Source: Mycobacterium gordonae (lineage in GTDB: Bacteria > Actinomycetota > Actinomycetes > Mycobacteriales > Mycobacteriaceae). From it: DNA of 64,000 bases. The notes beneath the pieces are model-generated. The model was given only the letters and a program-made list of their open reading frames with translations. It was not told the DNA's origin and did no database searches. Below, piece by piece: positions 8,638-17,151 of the stretch. The position numbers and the translations under genes were made by a program. Location: NCBI RefSeq assembly GCF_017086405.1, contig NZ_CP070973.1:3752739-3816738 (forward strand), given 5' to 3'. Each line of letters opens with the position of its first letter. Position 1 is the stretch's first letter.

Positions 8638-9979
8638 AACGGCGCAGCTTGCCGCTGGCCTGGTGACGGGTCAGCTTGTCGGTCAACCGGATTCGGATCA
8701 CCGGCTGAGCCAACCCGTGCCGGCGCAGGGCGGCCACCAGGGCGGCGGTGAGCGCCGAGATCTCCGGCGTGCCGACCACCATGATGTCGGCGCCGGATCC
8801 GGTCTGGATGACCTGGTACTCCGAGATACCGGCGTCGGTTCCGAGGACGTGCCGAAAGGCGATCGGGGGCACCGTGACGTCTGCGTAGCGGAAGTCGTCG
8901 TCCTGGCGGCCCCCGATGTCGGCGACCCGGGCGAATGCACTGCCGCAGGGGCAGTCGCCGGTCAGCGGCGCCACCTGATCGCCGAGGTCATAGCGGATGA
9001 AGGGAAACGTCCGGTTGGCCAATCCGGTGGCAAGCGTTCGCACCGCGGGCTCGTGTAAACCGACCGGCGCCCCGTGGGCGTCCACGCGCTCCAGCACAAC
9101 CTCGTCCTCGCATACGTGCAACCCGCCACCGCGGCCGCAGCCGACCGCCTGTACCCCGATCTCGGTTGAGCCCCAGAGGTTGTGGATCATCGGGTGCCAG
9201 GCTCGGGAGATCGCCTGGCGGTCCTCGTCGAGCAACGGCTCGGAATTAGTACTCACCCGCACCGGCGCGAGGTGCACATCGCCGGCGGCGGAGGCGCGCG
9301 CCAGGCGTCCAATCGTGGTCGGATAGCCCACCAGATGCGTCGGTTGTGCGGCTTCGACCGCCGCGAGCACCTCGTCGAACGGTGCGCCGGCGGCGATCAC
9401 GACGGTCTGCATGCCGGCGACGGTCGGCACATCGAACAACGGTGTGCTGGCATGTGGGGGAACGCCGGCCGTCAAGACCGCCAAGCGGGCCGGACTCCGG
9501 TGCGCCGATTGCTCTTCGTGGGCCTGCACCCGCCAGGCCAGACAGGCTGCCGAAATGTAGAAGTCCCAGTCCCAGACGTAGACTCCGCGCACCCCGCTGG
9601 ACCCGCCGGAGCTGAAGATCTGGTACTCGTCGGCGTAGCGAAACCATTGCTGCTCAGCGAGAGTCCGCTCCGCTGCCGCCCTGTTCAACCCGGGTGCGGT
9701 GACGATGGTGTCCCAGTTCTGTTGGGCGTCCTGCTTGGTCATCATGGGCAGCAAAGCCAGGTCGGCGACGGTGGCGCGCGAGGTATCGAGCGCCGCCAGT
9801 CGCCGCGCATGGAACGAGGACCGCTCCTTGGCGTAGGTCAACAGTGCCCGCAACCGGTGGCGCTGGTACCGCACGATCTGTGGCCGCGACCAACTCAGGC
9901 GCCCGACATGATCTGTCAGAGCGGCCTGCACGGCAGCGAGATGCGCCGCGCGCATCGCCTCATAGGCCGCGTGGGGCAT
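8621..9979 (-). CDS. Phenylacetate-CoA ligase-like (PaaK/CapK family) adenylate-forming enzyme
   Basis: 452-residue member of the PaaK/CapK branch of ANL adenylating enzymes, which activate carboxylic acids as acyl-AMP and usually transfer them to CoA. The phosphate-binding loop SSGGSSGVRG lies near residue 124, the core motif NLWGSTEIG near 268, and the RYDLGD motif in the last third. A CxC pair (DCPCGS) and the terminal TRHQASGKLRRF follow, the latter carrying the C-terminal lysine. Its ATG directly abuts the TAG stop of the upstream limonene-epoxide-hydrolase-like gene, so they form one transcript with cyp140. The acid substrate is unknown. I do not recall this gene next to cyp140 in M. 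tuberculosis. Confidence 0.85.
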   Translation of the reverse strand: MPHAAYEAMRAAHLAAVQAALTDHVGRLSWSRPQIVRYQRHRLRALLTYAKERSSFHARRLAALDTSRATVADLALLPMMTKQDAQQNWDTIVTAPGLNRAAAERTLAEQQWFRYADEYQIFSSGGSSGVRGVYVWDWDFYISAACLAWRVQAHEEQSAHRSPARLAVLTAGVPPHASTPLFDVPTVAGMQTVVIAAGAPFDEVLAAVEAAQPTHLVGYPTTIGRLARASAAGDVHLAPVRVSTNSEPLLDEDRQAISRAWHPMIHNLWGSTEIGVQAVGCGRGGGLHVCEDEVVLERVDAHGAPVGLHEPAVRTLATGLANRTFPFIRYDLGDQVAPLTGDCPCGSAFARVADIGGRQDDDFRYADVTVPPIAFRHVLGTDAGISEYQVIQTGSGADIMVVGTPEISALTAALVAALRRHGLAQPVIRIRLTDKLTRHQASGKLRRFIPLG

Positions 9980-10441
9980 CTAGACCAAGGCGCTGGCGTC
10001 AAAGATCCAGGACGTGTCGCCGCCCGCCAGGTTTTCGAAATGTTGCGGGGGCGCGAACGCCACCAGGCTATTCATGTCCCAATAGTCTTTCCAGACAGTG
10101 ATTTTGCCGTCCGCGACCTTGTGCACCGTGACAAACCTGAGCACCCCTCGCTCGCCGGTCTGAAAAGTCCAGGTCTCGGAGTGCTCGTACATGACGTCGC
10201 AGCCGTCGGCCAACAGGACGCCATCGTGGTTTTCGTAGCCCGCCAGCTGTTCTAGTCCGATCTTCAGCCGCGCGACGATGTCTTGAGGGCCACGAGCCGA
10301 TACGGCCGGGACCGGCATGTCGACGTAGAGGCAGTCCTCGGAAAGAAACGTCTTGACCGCATCCCAGTCCCGCCTCGACAGCGCTTGCCACATTCCGGTC
10401 ACGACGTTCTCAGCTGTGATCACTTCCGTCATACCCGTCAA
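9980..10441 (-). CDS. Limonene-1,2-epoxide hydrolase-like / SnoaL-fold protein
   Basis: 153-residue cone-shaped alpha+beta-barrel protein similar to limonene-1,2-epoxide hydrolases and nuclear-transport-factor-2-like enzymes. It begins with a helix (ENVVTGMWQALSRRDWDAV) typical of the fold, then FLSEDCLYVDMP. The candidate Asp-Arg-Asp catalytic residues are spread over DMPVPAV, VLRFVTVHKV and KDYWDM; the last motif is characteristic of the LEH family. The enzyme would add water to an epoxide. The gene lies 181 bp after cyp140 and ends exactly where the ligase starts, so epoxide formation by the P450 followed by opening here is an attractive inference. Two Met starts (MTGM) are possible. Confidence 0.82.
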   Translation of the reverse strand: MTGMTEVITAENVVTGMWQALSRRDWDAVKTFLSEDCLYVDMPVPAVSARGPQDIVARLKIGLEQLAGYENHDGVLLADGCDVMYEHSETWTFQTGERGVLRFVTVHKVADGKITVWKDYWDMNSLVAFAPPQHFENLAGGDTSWIFDASALV

Positions 10442-10622
10442 TTAACTCGGCCGCCGCACGGGTGTCAACCACAGCCCGCACCACATGTTCGGCAGCCGCG
10501 GGGTCGGCAACGCTATGTCGCCGAGGTAATCGCCTCCGATCAGTACGAAACTCCGCCGACAGGCACGAAGCACAGCGTCGCCGGGTTCTGCTCGGCGTGA
10601 GCGGCCGCCGCCACCGAGCGGA

Positions 10623-11939
10623 CTAGCGCGTAGCCAGCGACCTGGCCGGGCCAAGCTGCACCGGCAGCGTCGACCAGCCGCGCAGGACCCGCGTGCTGCG
10701 CCGGCTGCCCGCGCCGGCTGCCTGCACGTCGGGGAAGCGGTCGAAGAAGGTGCGCAATCCCACTTCCCCCTCGGACCGGGCCAGCGCGGCGCCCAGACAG
10801 AAGTGTCGTCCGGTCGAGAAGGCGAGATGCCTTCCCGCATTGACCCTTTCAATATCAAAGCGGTGCGGGTCAGCGAACACCGACGGGTCACGGTTGGCGG
10901 CGGCAAGGTAGATCACCACCACCTCGCCGCGGTAGATCGGCATCCCCGCCACCTCGACGTCGCGGCCGGCGACCCGTGCTGTGAGCTGTACCGGCGAGTC
11001 CAGTCGCAGGATCTCTTCCACAGCGTTGGGCCACAGTTCCGGCCGATCACGCAATTTGTCCAGCTGGTCAGGATGATCGAGCAGCATCCGTATTCCGTTG
11101 CCCAGCAGGTTGACGGTGGTCTCGAAACCTGCGACCAGTACCAGGCCGGCAACCGCCTGCAACTCGGTGTCGTCGAGATAGCTTTCCTCGCTACCACTTT
11201 GAGCGATTTGGATCAATTGGCTCATCAGGTCGTCACCGGGAGTACGGCGCAGTTGACTTAAATGCTGCACCAGCCACGCGTTGAAGCCTGAGACGCCCCG
11301 CTGCACGCGGACGTACTGTTGCCAGGGCAAGCCGATATCCAAACTCGGAGCGGCCAACTCGCCGAACTCCAGGACGCGCCGCCGGTCGTATTCCGGCACG
11401 CCGAGGATCTCACTGATGACGGTAATGGGTAGCTGGGAGCAGTACCGCCCGACGATGTCGACGCCGCCGGGCCGGTCCACCAATTGATCCAGCAACTCGT
11501 CCGCTGTCTGCTGAACACGGTCACGCAGCGCGGCCACCGCCCGCGAGGTGAACACCGCCGAGACCGTTTTGCGGTAGCGGGTGTGATCGGGCGGTTCGAC
11601 CGCCAGCAGCGACGGCGGCCGCAGTGGGTGTAACCGGTGGTCGCGGGTACGAGATTCGAGCCAGCGCAATGGTTTTGGCAGGCTGTCGCCGAAGTTGATG
11701 ACGTGGAAATCGTCTGATCGCAGAAGATCGTGGGCGAGGCGGTGGTCGACCGTCATCAGGTTCGCCCGGTTGCGAACCAGTGCGCCGCGGCTTCGAACTT
11801 CGTCATAGAACGGCACCGGGTCATCCGCGACAACGGGATCGGCGATCAATCGGGCTTGCAGGTCACCTCGCCGGACCGCGAGTTTGGCTACCCCGCGGAC
11901 CACGCCGTGCATCGCGAACCAGTGCAGTCTGTCCCTCAC
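10623..11939 (-). CDS. cyp140: Cytochrome P450, CYP140 family
   Basis: 438-residue soluble bacterial P450. Landmarks in order: I-helix VAGFETT, K-helix EEILR (ExxR), the PxxF-type region, and the haem-binding loop FSTGRHFCLGAALAR with the cysteine thiolate ligand. The N-terminus (MRDRLHWFAMHGVVRG) lacks a membrane anchor. Length and position next to lppE match CYP140 (Rv1880c), whose substrate is unknown. The GTG at 11939 is the start giving family length. It lies 42 bp downstream of lppE and upstream of the epoxide-hydrolase-like and ligase genes on the same strand, which suggests one oxidative pathway. Confidence 0.93.
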   Translation of the reverse strand: MRDRLHWFAMHGVVRGVAKLAVRRGDLQARLIADPVVADDPVPFYDEVRSRGALVRNRANLMTVDHRLAHDLLRSDDFHVINFGDSLPKPLRWLESRTRDHRLHPLRPPSLLAVEPPDHTRYRKTVSAVFTSRAVAALRDRVQQTADELLDQLVDRPGGVDIVGRYCSQLPITVISEILGVPEYDRRRVLEFGELAAPSLDIGLPWQQYVRVQRGVSGFNAWLVQHLSQLRRTPGDDLMSQLIQIAQSGSEESYLDDTELQAVAGLVLVAGFETTVNLLGNGIRMLLDHPDQLDKLRDRPELWPNAVEEILRLDSPVQLTARVAGRDVEVAGMPIYRGEVVVIYLAAANRDPSVFADPHRFDIERVNAGRHLAFSTGRHFCLGAALARSEGEVGLRTFFDRFPDVQAAGAGSRRSTRVLRGWSTLPVQLGPARSLATR

Positions 11940-11981
11940 CGTTACTCCATCGATCGAGTGGTCTGATGCCAGGGTATCCGC

Positions 11982-12404
11982 TCAGCACTCGGCGCTGATC
12001 TTGAAATCCGTCGTCACGACCTTGTTCGGGTTGCTGCTGTTGATGCCGGACGCGCTGCCGGTGATCGTGTAGGAGTTCTTGTTGACGTCCACGTGCGCGT
12101 CGCCCACCCCGCCCTCGTAATAGCTGCCGGTGAACCCGTCGATGTTGCGGATCTTCACGAACTGGGGGATCACCCGGTCGCCGCTGATCAGTACCACCGC
12201 CTGCACCTGACCATCCCGGTCGCGAATGTCGATGGTCCGGTATGCCTGGATCTGGCTGCACGCCGGTGGACGGGTGGTGTGGGCGGCGCCGTCGAGGGTG
12301 AGGTGAGCGGCCTTGCGGGGCAGTATCTGGGCACCTCCACAGCCGGACACGACGCCGGACACTGCCAGCCCGATTGCTGCCGTTGCGACCATCCGGTTCT
12401 GCAC
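11982..12404 (-). CDS. lppE: Lipoprotein LppE
   Basis: 140-residue exported lipoprotein. A short signal sequence (VATAAIGLAVSGVVSGCGG) ends in the lipobox VSGC, where Lgt and LspA would attach lipid and cleave. The mature part holds two further Cys (PACSQ and the terminal SAEC) that could form a disulfide, and a beta-rich VTTDF ending; this resembles small mycobacterial LppE/LpqH-type lipoproteins. GTG 12404 is chosen because GGAGG lies about seven bases upstream and gives exactly the length recalled for Rv1881c; ATG 12392 is the alternative. Function is unknown. The SDR gene lies 44 bp upstream and cyp140 42 bp downstream, all co-directional. Confidence 0.9.
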   Translation of the reverse strand: MQNRMVATAAIGLAVSGVVSGCGGAQILPRKAAHLTLDGAAHTTRPPACSQIQAYRTIDIRDRDGQVQAVVLISGDRVIPQFVKIRNIDGFTGSYYEGGVGDAHVDVNKNSYTITGSASGINSSNPNKVVTTDFKISAEC

Positions 12405-12448
12405 AGACACCTCCGATGTTGGGGCCGAGCGCGCACGGCTCGCACACA

Positions 12449-13279
12449 TTATTGCTGTTTGGGGTCCAGCCTGGGCAGTTCTTTGAGGATGCGATTTCGA
12501 ACGAACTCCGGGCTGATGCCTTTGAGTCGGTCGATCCACCGGATGCTGCCGGGCACGTACCAGTGCAGCCGAGTCGGATGCTGGTATGCCTGCCACGCCA
12601 CCTCTGCCACGCTGGACGCCGGCATGAGGCGGAACATCCCGCGCTTGGGTGCCGCGGCCTGCAGTTCCGCGCGCGTCATCGGGGTCTCCGACCCGCCGGA
12701 GTGCTGCGGCGTCGAGGTGAGGATGGCGGTGTCGATCAGCCCCGGCAGCACGTCGGCCACCCGCACGCCGTGGCGCTGCCACTCCACGCTGAGCGCCTCC
12801 GTCAGCCCCTTGACCGCGTGCTTGGTCGCCGAATAGACGGCGATGCGCGGCATGCCGTAGGTGCCTGAGGACGATGACGTCGAGAACATCAGGCTGCCCG
12901 GCGCCTTCTTCAGGTAGGGGAGTGCCCCGTAGGCGCCCGTCAGCACAGCCTTGAAGTTCACGTCAACCACCCGCATGGCGGCGTCGTACGGCACGTCCTC
13001 GAACCAGCCGCCCTCACCGATACCGGCGTTGTTCCACATCATGTCGAGTCCGCCACCGGCGTTGCCGGCGCAGAAGTCGGCCAGCGCCGCGTCGAGCGCG
13101 GCCTTGTCGGTCACGTCGACGGTGCGCGTCCACAACCCGGCACCCAACTCCACGCTCAGCGCGGCCAGGCCGTCGTCGGCGCGGTCGATGGCGCCGACGC
13201 GCCAACCCTTGCCGTGGAACAGCTTTGCGCCTTCCCGGCCCATCCCGCTGCCCGCACCAGTGATGAATATCGACTTCAT
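12449..13279 (-). CDS. Short-chain dehydrogenase/reductase
   Basis: 276-residue classical SDR. The NAD(P)-binding motif TGAGSGMG is at residues 7-14, followed by the DVTD region, NNAG, the catalytic Ser in FSTSSSSGT and YSATK (Tyr-x3-Lys). A C-terminal extension contains LPRLDPKQQ. It would oxidise an alcohol or reduce a carbonyl; the substrate is unknown. Its gene is 23 bp downstream of the SRPBCC-family gene and 44 bp upstream of lppE, so an operon is likely. Corresponds to Rv1882c. Confidence 0.93.
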   Translation of the reverse strand: MKSIFITGAGSGMGREGAKLFHGKGWRVGAIDRADDGLAALSVELGAGLWTRTVDVTDKAALDAALADFCAGNAGGGLDMMWNNAGIGEGGWFEDVPYDAAMRVVDVNFKAVLTGAYGALPYLKKAPGSLMFSTSSSSGTYGMPRIAVYSATKHAVKGLTEALSVEWQRHGVRVADVLPGLIDTAILTSTPQHSGGSETPMTRAELQAAAPKRGMFRLMPASSVAEVAWQAYQHPTRLHWYVPGSIRWIDRLKGISPEFVRNRILKELPRLDPKQQ

Positions 13280-13302
13280 CGATCTGATCTCCGCCCAGCC
13301 CC

Positions 13303-13758
13303 TCAGCCTGCTTCGACCACATCTTTGATGCGATGCAGCGTCTTCGTCATGTCTCGTATATTGCGGCGTTTACGTAAGAAGCCTCCCAACACCATGTAGA
13401 CGTTGTTGAACGGGGACGGCGCGAGCCGGAACGACTCGGTGACGTCCGTCCCGTCACCTGCCGGCACGAGCCGGTAGTGCCAGTTGTTGACCACTCGGTC
13501 GCCGACTAGGACAGCAAACCCGAACTCGCGAGCGGGTTCGCAGGCGGTCACCTCACAGGTGGTCCAGTACACCGGCCCGATCTCGTTGCGGCGGACGTGG
13601 CCGCGAAACCGCGCCCCGAGCTCGGGTCCGGTCGCCTCACCTAGCCACTCGGCTTCGAAGGTTTCCGGTGAGAAGCGTCCGGTATTTCGAATATCGGCAA
13701 TTAATTCCCAGATCTTGTCCGCCGGCGCCGCCATATGAACTGTTGCTGAACCCTCCAT
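13303..13758 (-). CDS. SRPBCC / polyketide-cyclase-like lipid-binding protein
   Basis: 151-residue START-like helix-grip protein. It begins GSATVHMAAPADKIWELIADIRNTGRF, the standard first strand and helices of SRPBCC folds, and continues with EVTACEPAREFGF and the long C-terminal helix NIRDMTKTLHRI. Such proteins bind hydrophobic ligands or act as cyclases; none is known for this one. ATG 13758 is used, although no good ribosome-binding site is seen; a TTG four codons upstream would give 155 residues. It lies between rpfC and the SDR gene on the same strand. Corresponds to Rv1883c. Confidence 0.85.
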   Translation of the reverse strand: MEGSATVHMAAPADKIWELIADIRNTGRFSPETFEAEWLGEATGPELGARFRGHVRRNEIGPVYWTTCEVTACEPAREFGFAVLVGDRVVNNWHYRLVPAGDGTDVTESFRLAPSPFNNVYMVLGGFLRKRRNIRDMTKTLHRIKDVVEAG

Positions 13759-13809
13759 AGGAGGATCCAATCACGTCCGCTGTAACGAAACGCACCGCCC
13801 CGCCGATAG

Positions 13810-14235
13810 TCATTGTTTGGGGGTGAACATCCCGATGATCTGGCTGATGGTCTGGGTCAGCGTCTGACCGGGCTTGGGCAGTTGCGCGATCCCGGGCCCC
13901 ATACCGCCGGCGCTGGCGCACTTCGGCCAGGCGCCCGGGCCCTGACCGGCCAAGACCTTGTTCGCCACGGCGATTTGTTGCTGTTTGGAGGCTTTTGCCG
14001 GGTTGCCGACGCCGCCGTATTCCTCCCAGGTGGCTTGCTTGAACTGCAGCCCGCCGTAGGCGCCGTTGCCGGTGTTGGCGGCCCAATTCCCGCCGGACTC
14101 GCACTGTGCGACGGCTTCCCAGTTCATGGCGTCCGCGTCGGCGGTGCCGGTGGACAACGACATGCCGGTGGCGATGAATCCCGCCGTGATAGCCGACTTG
14201 ATGAGGGGCTTTGTGATGTGCATCATGCCCGGCAT
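13810..14235 (-). CDS. rpfC: Resuscitation-promoting factor RpfC
   Basis: Secreted transglycosylase-like muralytic protein that stimulates regrowth of dormant mycobacteria. A signal peptide (KSAITAGFIATGMSLSTGTADA) is followed by a complete Rpf domain of about 75 residues: NWEAVAQCESGGNW with the catalytic Glu, NTGNGAYGGLQF, QQIAVANKVLAGQG and AWPKC. The two Cys flanking the domain form the conserved disulfide. ATG 14235 (MPGMMHITKPL) is chosen because it aligns residue for residue with the internal Met of M. tuberculosis RpfC; a TTG at 14253 and ATGs at 14226 and 14223 are alternatives. The C-terminal tail after Cys differs from RpfC. Corresponds to Rv1884c. Confidence 0.93.
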   Translation of the reverse strand: MPGMMHITKPLIKSAITAGFIATGMSLSTGTADADAMNWEAVAQCESGGNWAANTGNGAYGGLQFKQATWEEYGGVGNPAKASKQQQIAVANKVLAGQGPGAWPKCASAGGMGPGIAQLPKPGQTLTQTISQIIGMFTPKQ

Positions 14236-14333
14236 TTCGCCGAGCGTGTTCAAAGCGTTACCGACTAGAAAAAATTATGAGATCAGTTGTCTACCGCATC
14301 GAGATTGGCGCAAACGCCGCTTCGGCGGAGGTC

Positions 14334-14912
14334 TCACGCGGGCGGGTGAGCCCGGCAGTAGGAGGCCGTTGCTGCGGTAAGCGCACGTCGGTACAGGTCG
14401 TCCAGGTTGCGCAGTCGCGTCACGTCGGCACGGGCCTGCTGCAGCAGACCCGCGCATGCGGGAGAGTTCAGCAAACTCCAGTTAAGTGATATGTGAGACA
14501 AAATCTTAGTGTTCAGCGCATCGATGGCGGCCCGGGACGCCCCCAGATCCGTCGGCTCCGGCGGCACCGCGGCCGGGTCGAGCTGCCAGTCCGAGAATCG
14601 GCGGTACTCCACGGCTTCGGTGGCGGCGATCTGGTCGCCGAAAACGCGGGCGACGTAGTCCGGGTCGACGTTCGCGAACGCCGCGTCCTCGCGCAGGATC
14701 GACAATTCCTGGTCCACGCGCACCGGATCCGCGATCGCGGCGTGTGCGCTCCACTTGTATGCGGCCACCGGTTCGGCGATCGCCAGCCGTTCTTCGAGCG
14801 CGTCCACCAGCGCGGTCAACGAGCCGGCGCCCTCGGCTCGGACCTGCGACGGGGCGGTGAGGCAAGTCGTGGTCAGCGCGATCAGCAACGCCCGCGCTGC
14901 GAACTGCGGCAT
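14334..14912 (-). CDS. Secreted chorismate mutase (AroQ-gamma class)
   Basis: 192-residue precursor of the exported chorismate mutase that converts chorismate to prephenate outside the cytosol. A signal peptide (MPQFAARALLIALTTTCLTA) is followed by SQVRA and probable cleavage. All seven active-site residues of M. tuberculosis Rv1885c are present with a constant offset of seven: Arg42, Lys53, Asp62, Arg65, Thr98, Glu102 and Arg127. The two Cys near the end (SPACAG and SYCRAH) can form the known disulfide. ATG 14912 is preceded by GAGGAGGGG. The gene is upstream of rpfC on the same strand. Its biological role outside the cell is not established. Confidence 0.93.
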   Translation of the reverse strand: MPQFAARALLIALTTTCLTAPSQVRAEGAGSLTALVDALEERLAIAEPVAAYKWSAHAAIADPVRVDQELSILREDAAFANVDPDYVARVFGDQIAATEAVEYRRFSDWQLDPAAVPPEPTDLGASRAAIDALNTKILSHISLNWSLLNSPACAGLLQQARADVTRLRNLDDLYRRALTAATASYCRAHPPA

Positions 14913-14954
14913 CCCGGCCCCTCCTCGGCGACTGCTCTGTCCAACAATGGTGGC

Positions 14955-15521
14955 ATGCGTGCAGATTGGTTGCGCTCGACCCGGGCCCGGTCCCTGCTCG
15001 CCGCCACTTTCGGCATCTCCCTGGTGCTCGGCGGCGCATTCCTGGCGGTGGACCAACTGCACGCGACCCCCGGCGACGCCCTCAATCGTCCGGGTCCGCC
15101 CCTTTCCGACGAGCAGAGCCGTGTCCAGACCGTCGGTGCCGCGAAGGATGTCGTCTCGGCCGGGCGGCTGCACACGACCTCGGCCGGCTATTTATTGATG
15201 TCGTGCCGGGACCGCGACAATCCGCCGTACCAGGGCGCGGTGTATCTGACCTTCACGATCCCCGCCGACACCCGCGCCGACAGCTATCTGCCGGCCGTTG
15301 CCACGGCGCTGGTTGCGGACGGCTGGGTGGAAGGCCTCTCACCCGGCGGGCACCCGTACAGCAAGTCGCTGGCGAGGGGTGCAGTCACCGCGCTGATCTA
15401 CCGCGACGACGAGAACGCGAACCTGGGTGTAGCCCGGGTGTACGGCGAATGCCGCAACACGAGCGATCACCGCGCCGACCTGACGGACTGGGTCGACGTC
15501 ACCGGGGAGATCGGCGGTTAG
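14955..15521 (+). CDS. Exported or membrane-anchored protein of unknown function
   Basis: 188 residues. Basic N-terminus (MRADWLRSTRARS) followed by one hydrophobic segment (LLAATFGISLVLGGAFLAV) that can serve as signal or anchor. The remainder is soluble, with two Cys (LLMSCRDRD and YGECRN) that could pair outside the cell, and strands such as YQGAVYLTFTIPAD. I do not recognise a family. It is divergent from the secreted chorismate mutase (42 bp between starts) and convergent with fbpB. In M. tuberculosis I recall chorismate mutase and fbpB as neighbours without this gene, so it may be an insertion here or a loss there. ATG 14955 lacks a strong ribosome-binding site. Confidence 0.75.
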   Translation: MRADWLRSTRARSLLAATFGISLVLGGAFLAVDQLHATPGDALNRPGPPLSDEQSRVQTVGAAKDVVSAGRLHTTSAGYLLMSCRDRDNPPYQGAVYLTFTIPADTRADSYLPAVATALVADGWVEGLSPGGHPYSKSLARGAVTALIYRDDENANLGVARVYGECRNTSDHRADLTDWVDVTGEIGG

Positions 15522-15545
15522 CCCCCGCGGAAATGCCCTCAAAGC

Positions 15546-15585
15546 ACTACTGCGCTCGACGGCGGTTGCCGTCGAGCGCAGTAGT
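15546..15585. terminator. Perfect 18-bp hairpin, bidirectional terminator
   Basis: ACTACTGCGCTCGACGGC at 15546-15563 is the exact reverse complement of 15568-15585, with a 4-nt GGTT loop. It lies 24 bp after the stop of the upstream plus-strand gene and 16 bp after the stop of the convergent fbpB gene, so it can terminate both transcripts. There is no T-run on either side, as in many actinobacterial terminators. Confidence 0.85.
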
Positions 15586-15601
15586 AGCGGTGTGGTGCGG
15601 G

Positions 15602-16582
15602 TCAGGCCCGGGCGCCTAGGGCACCCTGCAGGTCGCCCTTCATGGCCTGCAGCTGCTGGCCCCAGTACTCCCAGCTGTGCGTTCCGTCGTTCGAAAAGTT
15701 GAACACGGCGTTGTGGCCTCCGGCCGCGGTGTAGGCGTCCTGGAACTTCAGGTTGCTGCTGCGGACGAAGTTCTCCAGGAACTCCGCGGGCAGGTTCGCC
15801 CCACCCAGTTCGCTGGGCTTGCCGTTACCGCAGTAAACCCACAAGCGGGTGTTGTTGGCGACCAGCGTCGGGATCTGCTGCGTGGGGTCGTTGCGCTGCC
15901 AGGCCGGGTCGCTGGACGGACCCCACATGTCCGAGGCCTTGTAACCACCCGCGTCACCCATGGCCAGGCCGATCAGCGACGGACCCATGCCCTGCGAGGG
16001 GTCCAGCAGCGCCGACAGCGAACCGGCGTAGATGAACTGGGCGGGGTGGTAGGCGGCCAGGATCATGGCCGACGAGCCGGCCATCGACAAACCGACGGCG
16101 GCACTGCCGGTCGGCTTGACGCTGCGGTTGCTCTGCAGATACGAGGGCAGCTCACTGGTCAGGAAGGTCTCCCACTTGTAGGTGGAGCAACCGGCCTTAC
16201 CGCAGGCCGGGCTGTACCAGTCGCTGTAGAAGCTGGACTGGCCACCGACCGGCATGACCACCGAGATACCCGACTGGTAGTACCACTCGAACGCCGCGGT
16301 GTTGATGTCCCAGCCGTTGTAGTCGTCCTGTGCACGCAGGCCGTCGAGCAGGTACAGCGCAGGCGAGTTGTCGCCGCCGCTCTGGAACTGCACCTTGATG
16401 CTGCGTCCCATCGCCGCCGACGGCACCTGCAGGTACTCGACTGGCAGACCTGGCCGGGAGAACGCTCCCGCGGTCGGCGCACCGCCGGCGAGTCCGATCA
16501 GGCCCGGCAGGGTTGCGGCCGCAGCCGCACCGACCAAGAGTCGGCGACCCCAGGCCCGTATCTTCCCGCTCACGTCTGTCAT
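15602..16582 (-). CDS. fbpB: Antigen 85B, diacylglycerol acyltransferase/mycolyltransferase
   Basis: 326-residue precursor of a major secreted mycolyltransferase that moves mycolic acids between trehalose monomycolates and to arabinogalactan; it also binds fibronectin. A 40-residue signal peptide with a twin Arg (WGRRLL) ends AGA before mature FSRPGLPVEYLQVPS. The esterase nucleophile is in GLSMAGSSA, with the Glu and His of the triad further downstream (the His in FSNDGTHSW). The Cys pair (SPACGKAGC) and the fibronectin-binding strand are conserved. The length fits the family. ATG 16582; the upstream region runs 569 bp to the next gene and should hold its promoter. Corresponds to Rv1886c. 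Confidence 0.98.
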   Translation of the reverse strand: MTDVSGKIRAWGRRLLVGAAAAATLPGLIGLAGGAPTAGAFSRPGLPVEYLQVPSAAMGRSIKVQFQSGGDNSPALYLLDGLRAQDDYNGWDINTAAFEWYYQSGISVVMPVGGQSSFYSDWYSPACGKAGCSTYKWETFLTSELPSYLQSNRSVKPTGSAAVGLSMAGSSAMILAAYHPAQFIYAGSLSALLDPSQGMGPSLIGLAMGDAGGYKASDMWGPSSDPAWQRNDPTQQIPTLVANNTRLWVYCGNGKPSELGGANLPAEFLENFVRSSNLKFQDAYTAAGGHNAVFNFSNDGTHSWEYWGQQLQAMKGDLQGALGARA

Positions 16583-17151
16583 ACCTGTGCCCCTTGTCCT
16601 TATGTCTTTTGTTCCCGGCAGAACTTACCGCGTGACTGGGCAGAATGTCGATTCGGACGCAATCACATTTCAGTTCCATATCGGTTACCGCCGTGGATAC
16701 AGCAACTGTGTTACTCGAAGCCTCGCCGGATCACCGCATTCGTTATAGCCTTCGGCCGACACGCCCGGACGCAACACACGCCGCGGCGTTATGCAGGCGT
16801 TACGCACTTGAAATCGGGTGGAGTCGCAAACCCGCAAGGGCGCCGACCCAACCTGTACCCGGGTCCCAACCGGTGCGTGGAGCAACGTGAGAGGCGTTTA
16901 CCGCGCCGGCGCAGGCACAGCTTTCGGTCGATCGGGTGCGCGGGTCACCGGTGTTTGAGTGTCACCTGGGGGTTTCCGCACAGATGAACACCGACCAAGA
17001 CGAACTCGCCGCGAACGCGTAGGCTCGCTCCGAGCAAGCCGACTGCAGACAAGCTATCCCGGGCCATTCCGGCACTCCCGAGCCACAGCACCTCGCCCCT
17101 TGGTGCCTGTGGCCGGGCTGAGCAACGCGGTGCGTCACGGGACCGATTGAG
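16583..17151. other. Intergenic region between fbpB and the next gene
   Basis: 569 bp separating divergent genes, so it must carry the promoters of fbpB (leftward) and of the plus-strand gene starting at 17152. The part next to fbpB (about 16590-16760) is noticeably less GC-rich than the surroundings. Short open frames occur, but none has a good start, a ribosome-binding site and protein-like composition together. No palindrome long enough to call a binding site was found. Confidence 0.6.

Noticed and set aside
10442..10906. Possible gene between the LEH-like gene and cyp140
   Set aside because: It mostly overlaps the 3' end of cyp140 in another frame; the 181-bp gap itself shows no ribosome-binding site with a plausible start.
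13637..14104. Open frame across the rpfC and Rv1883c-like genes on the minus strand
   Set aside because: It overlaps two recognised genes in another frame and has no protein features.
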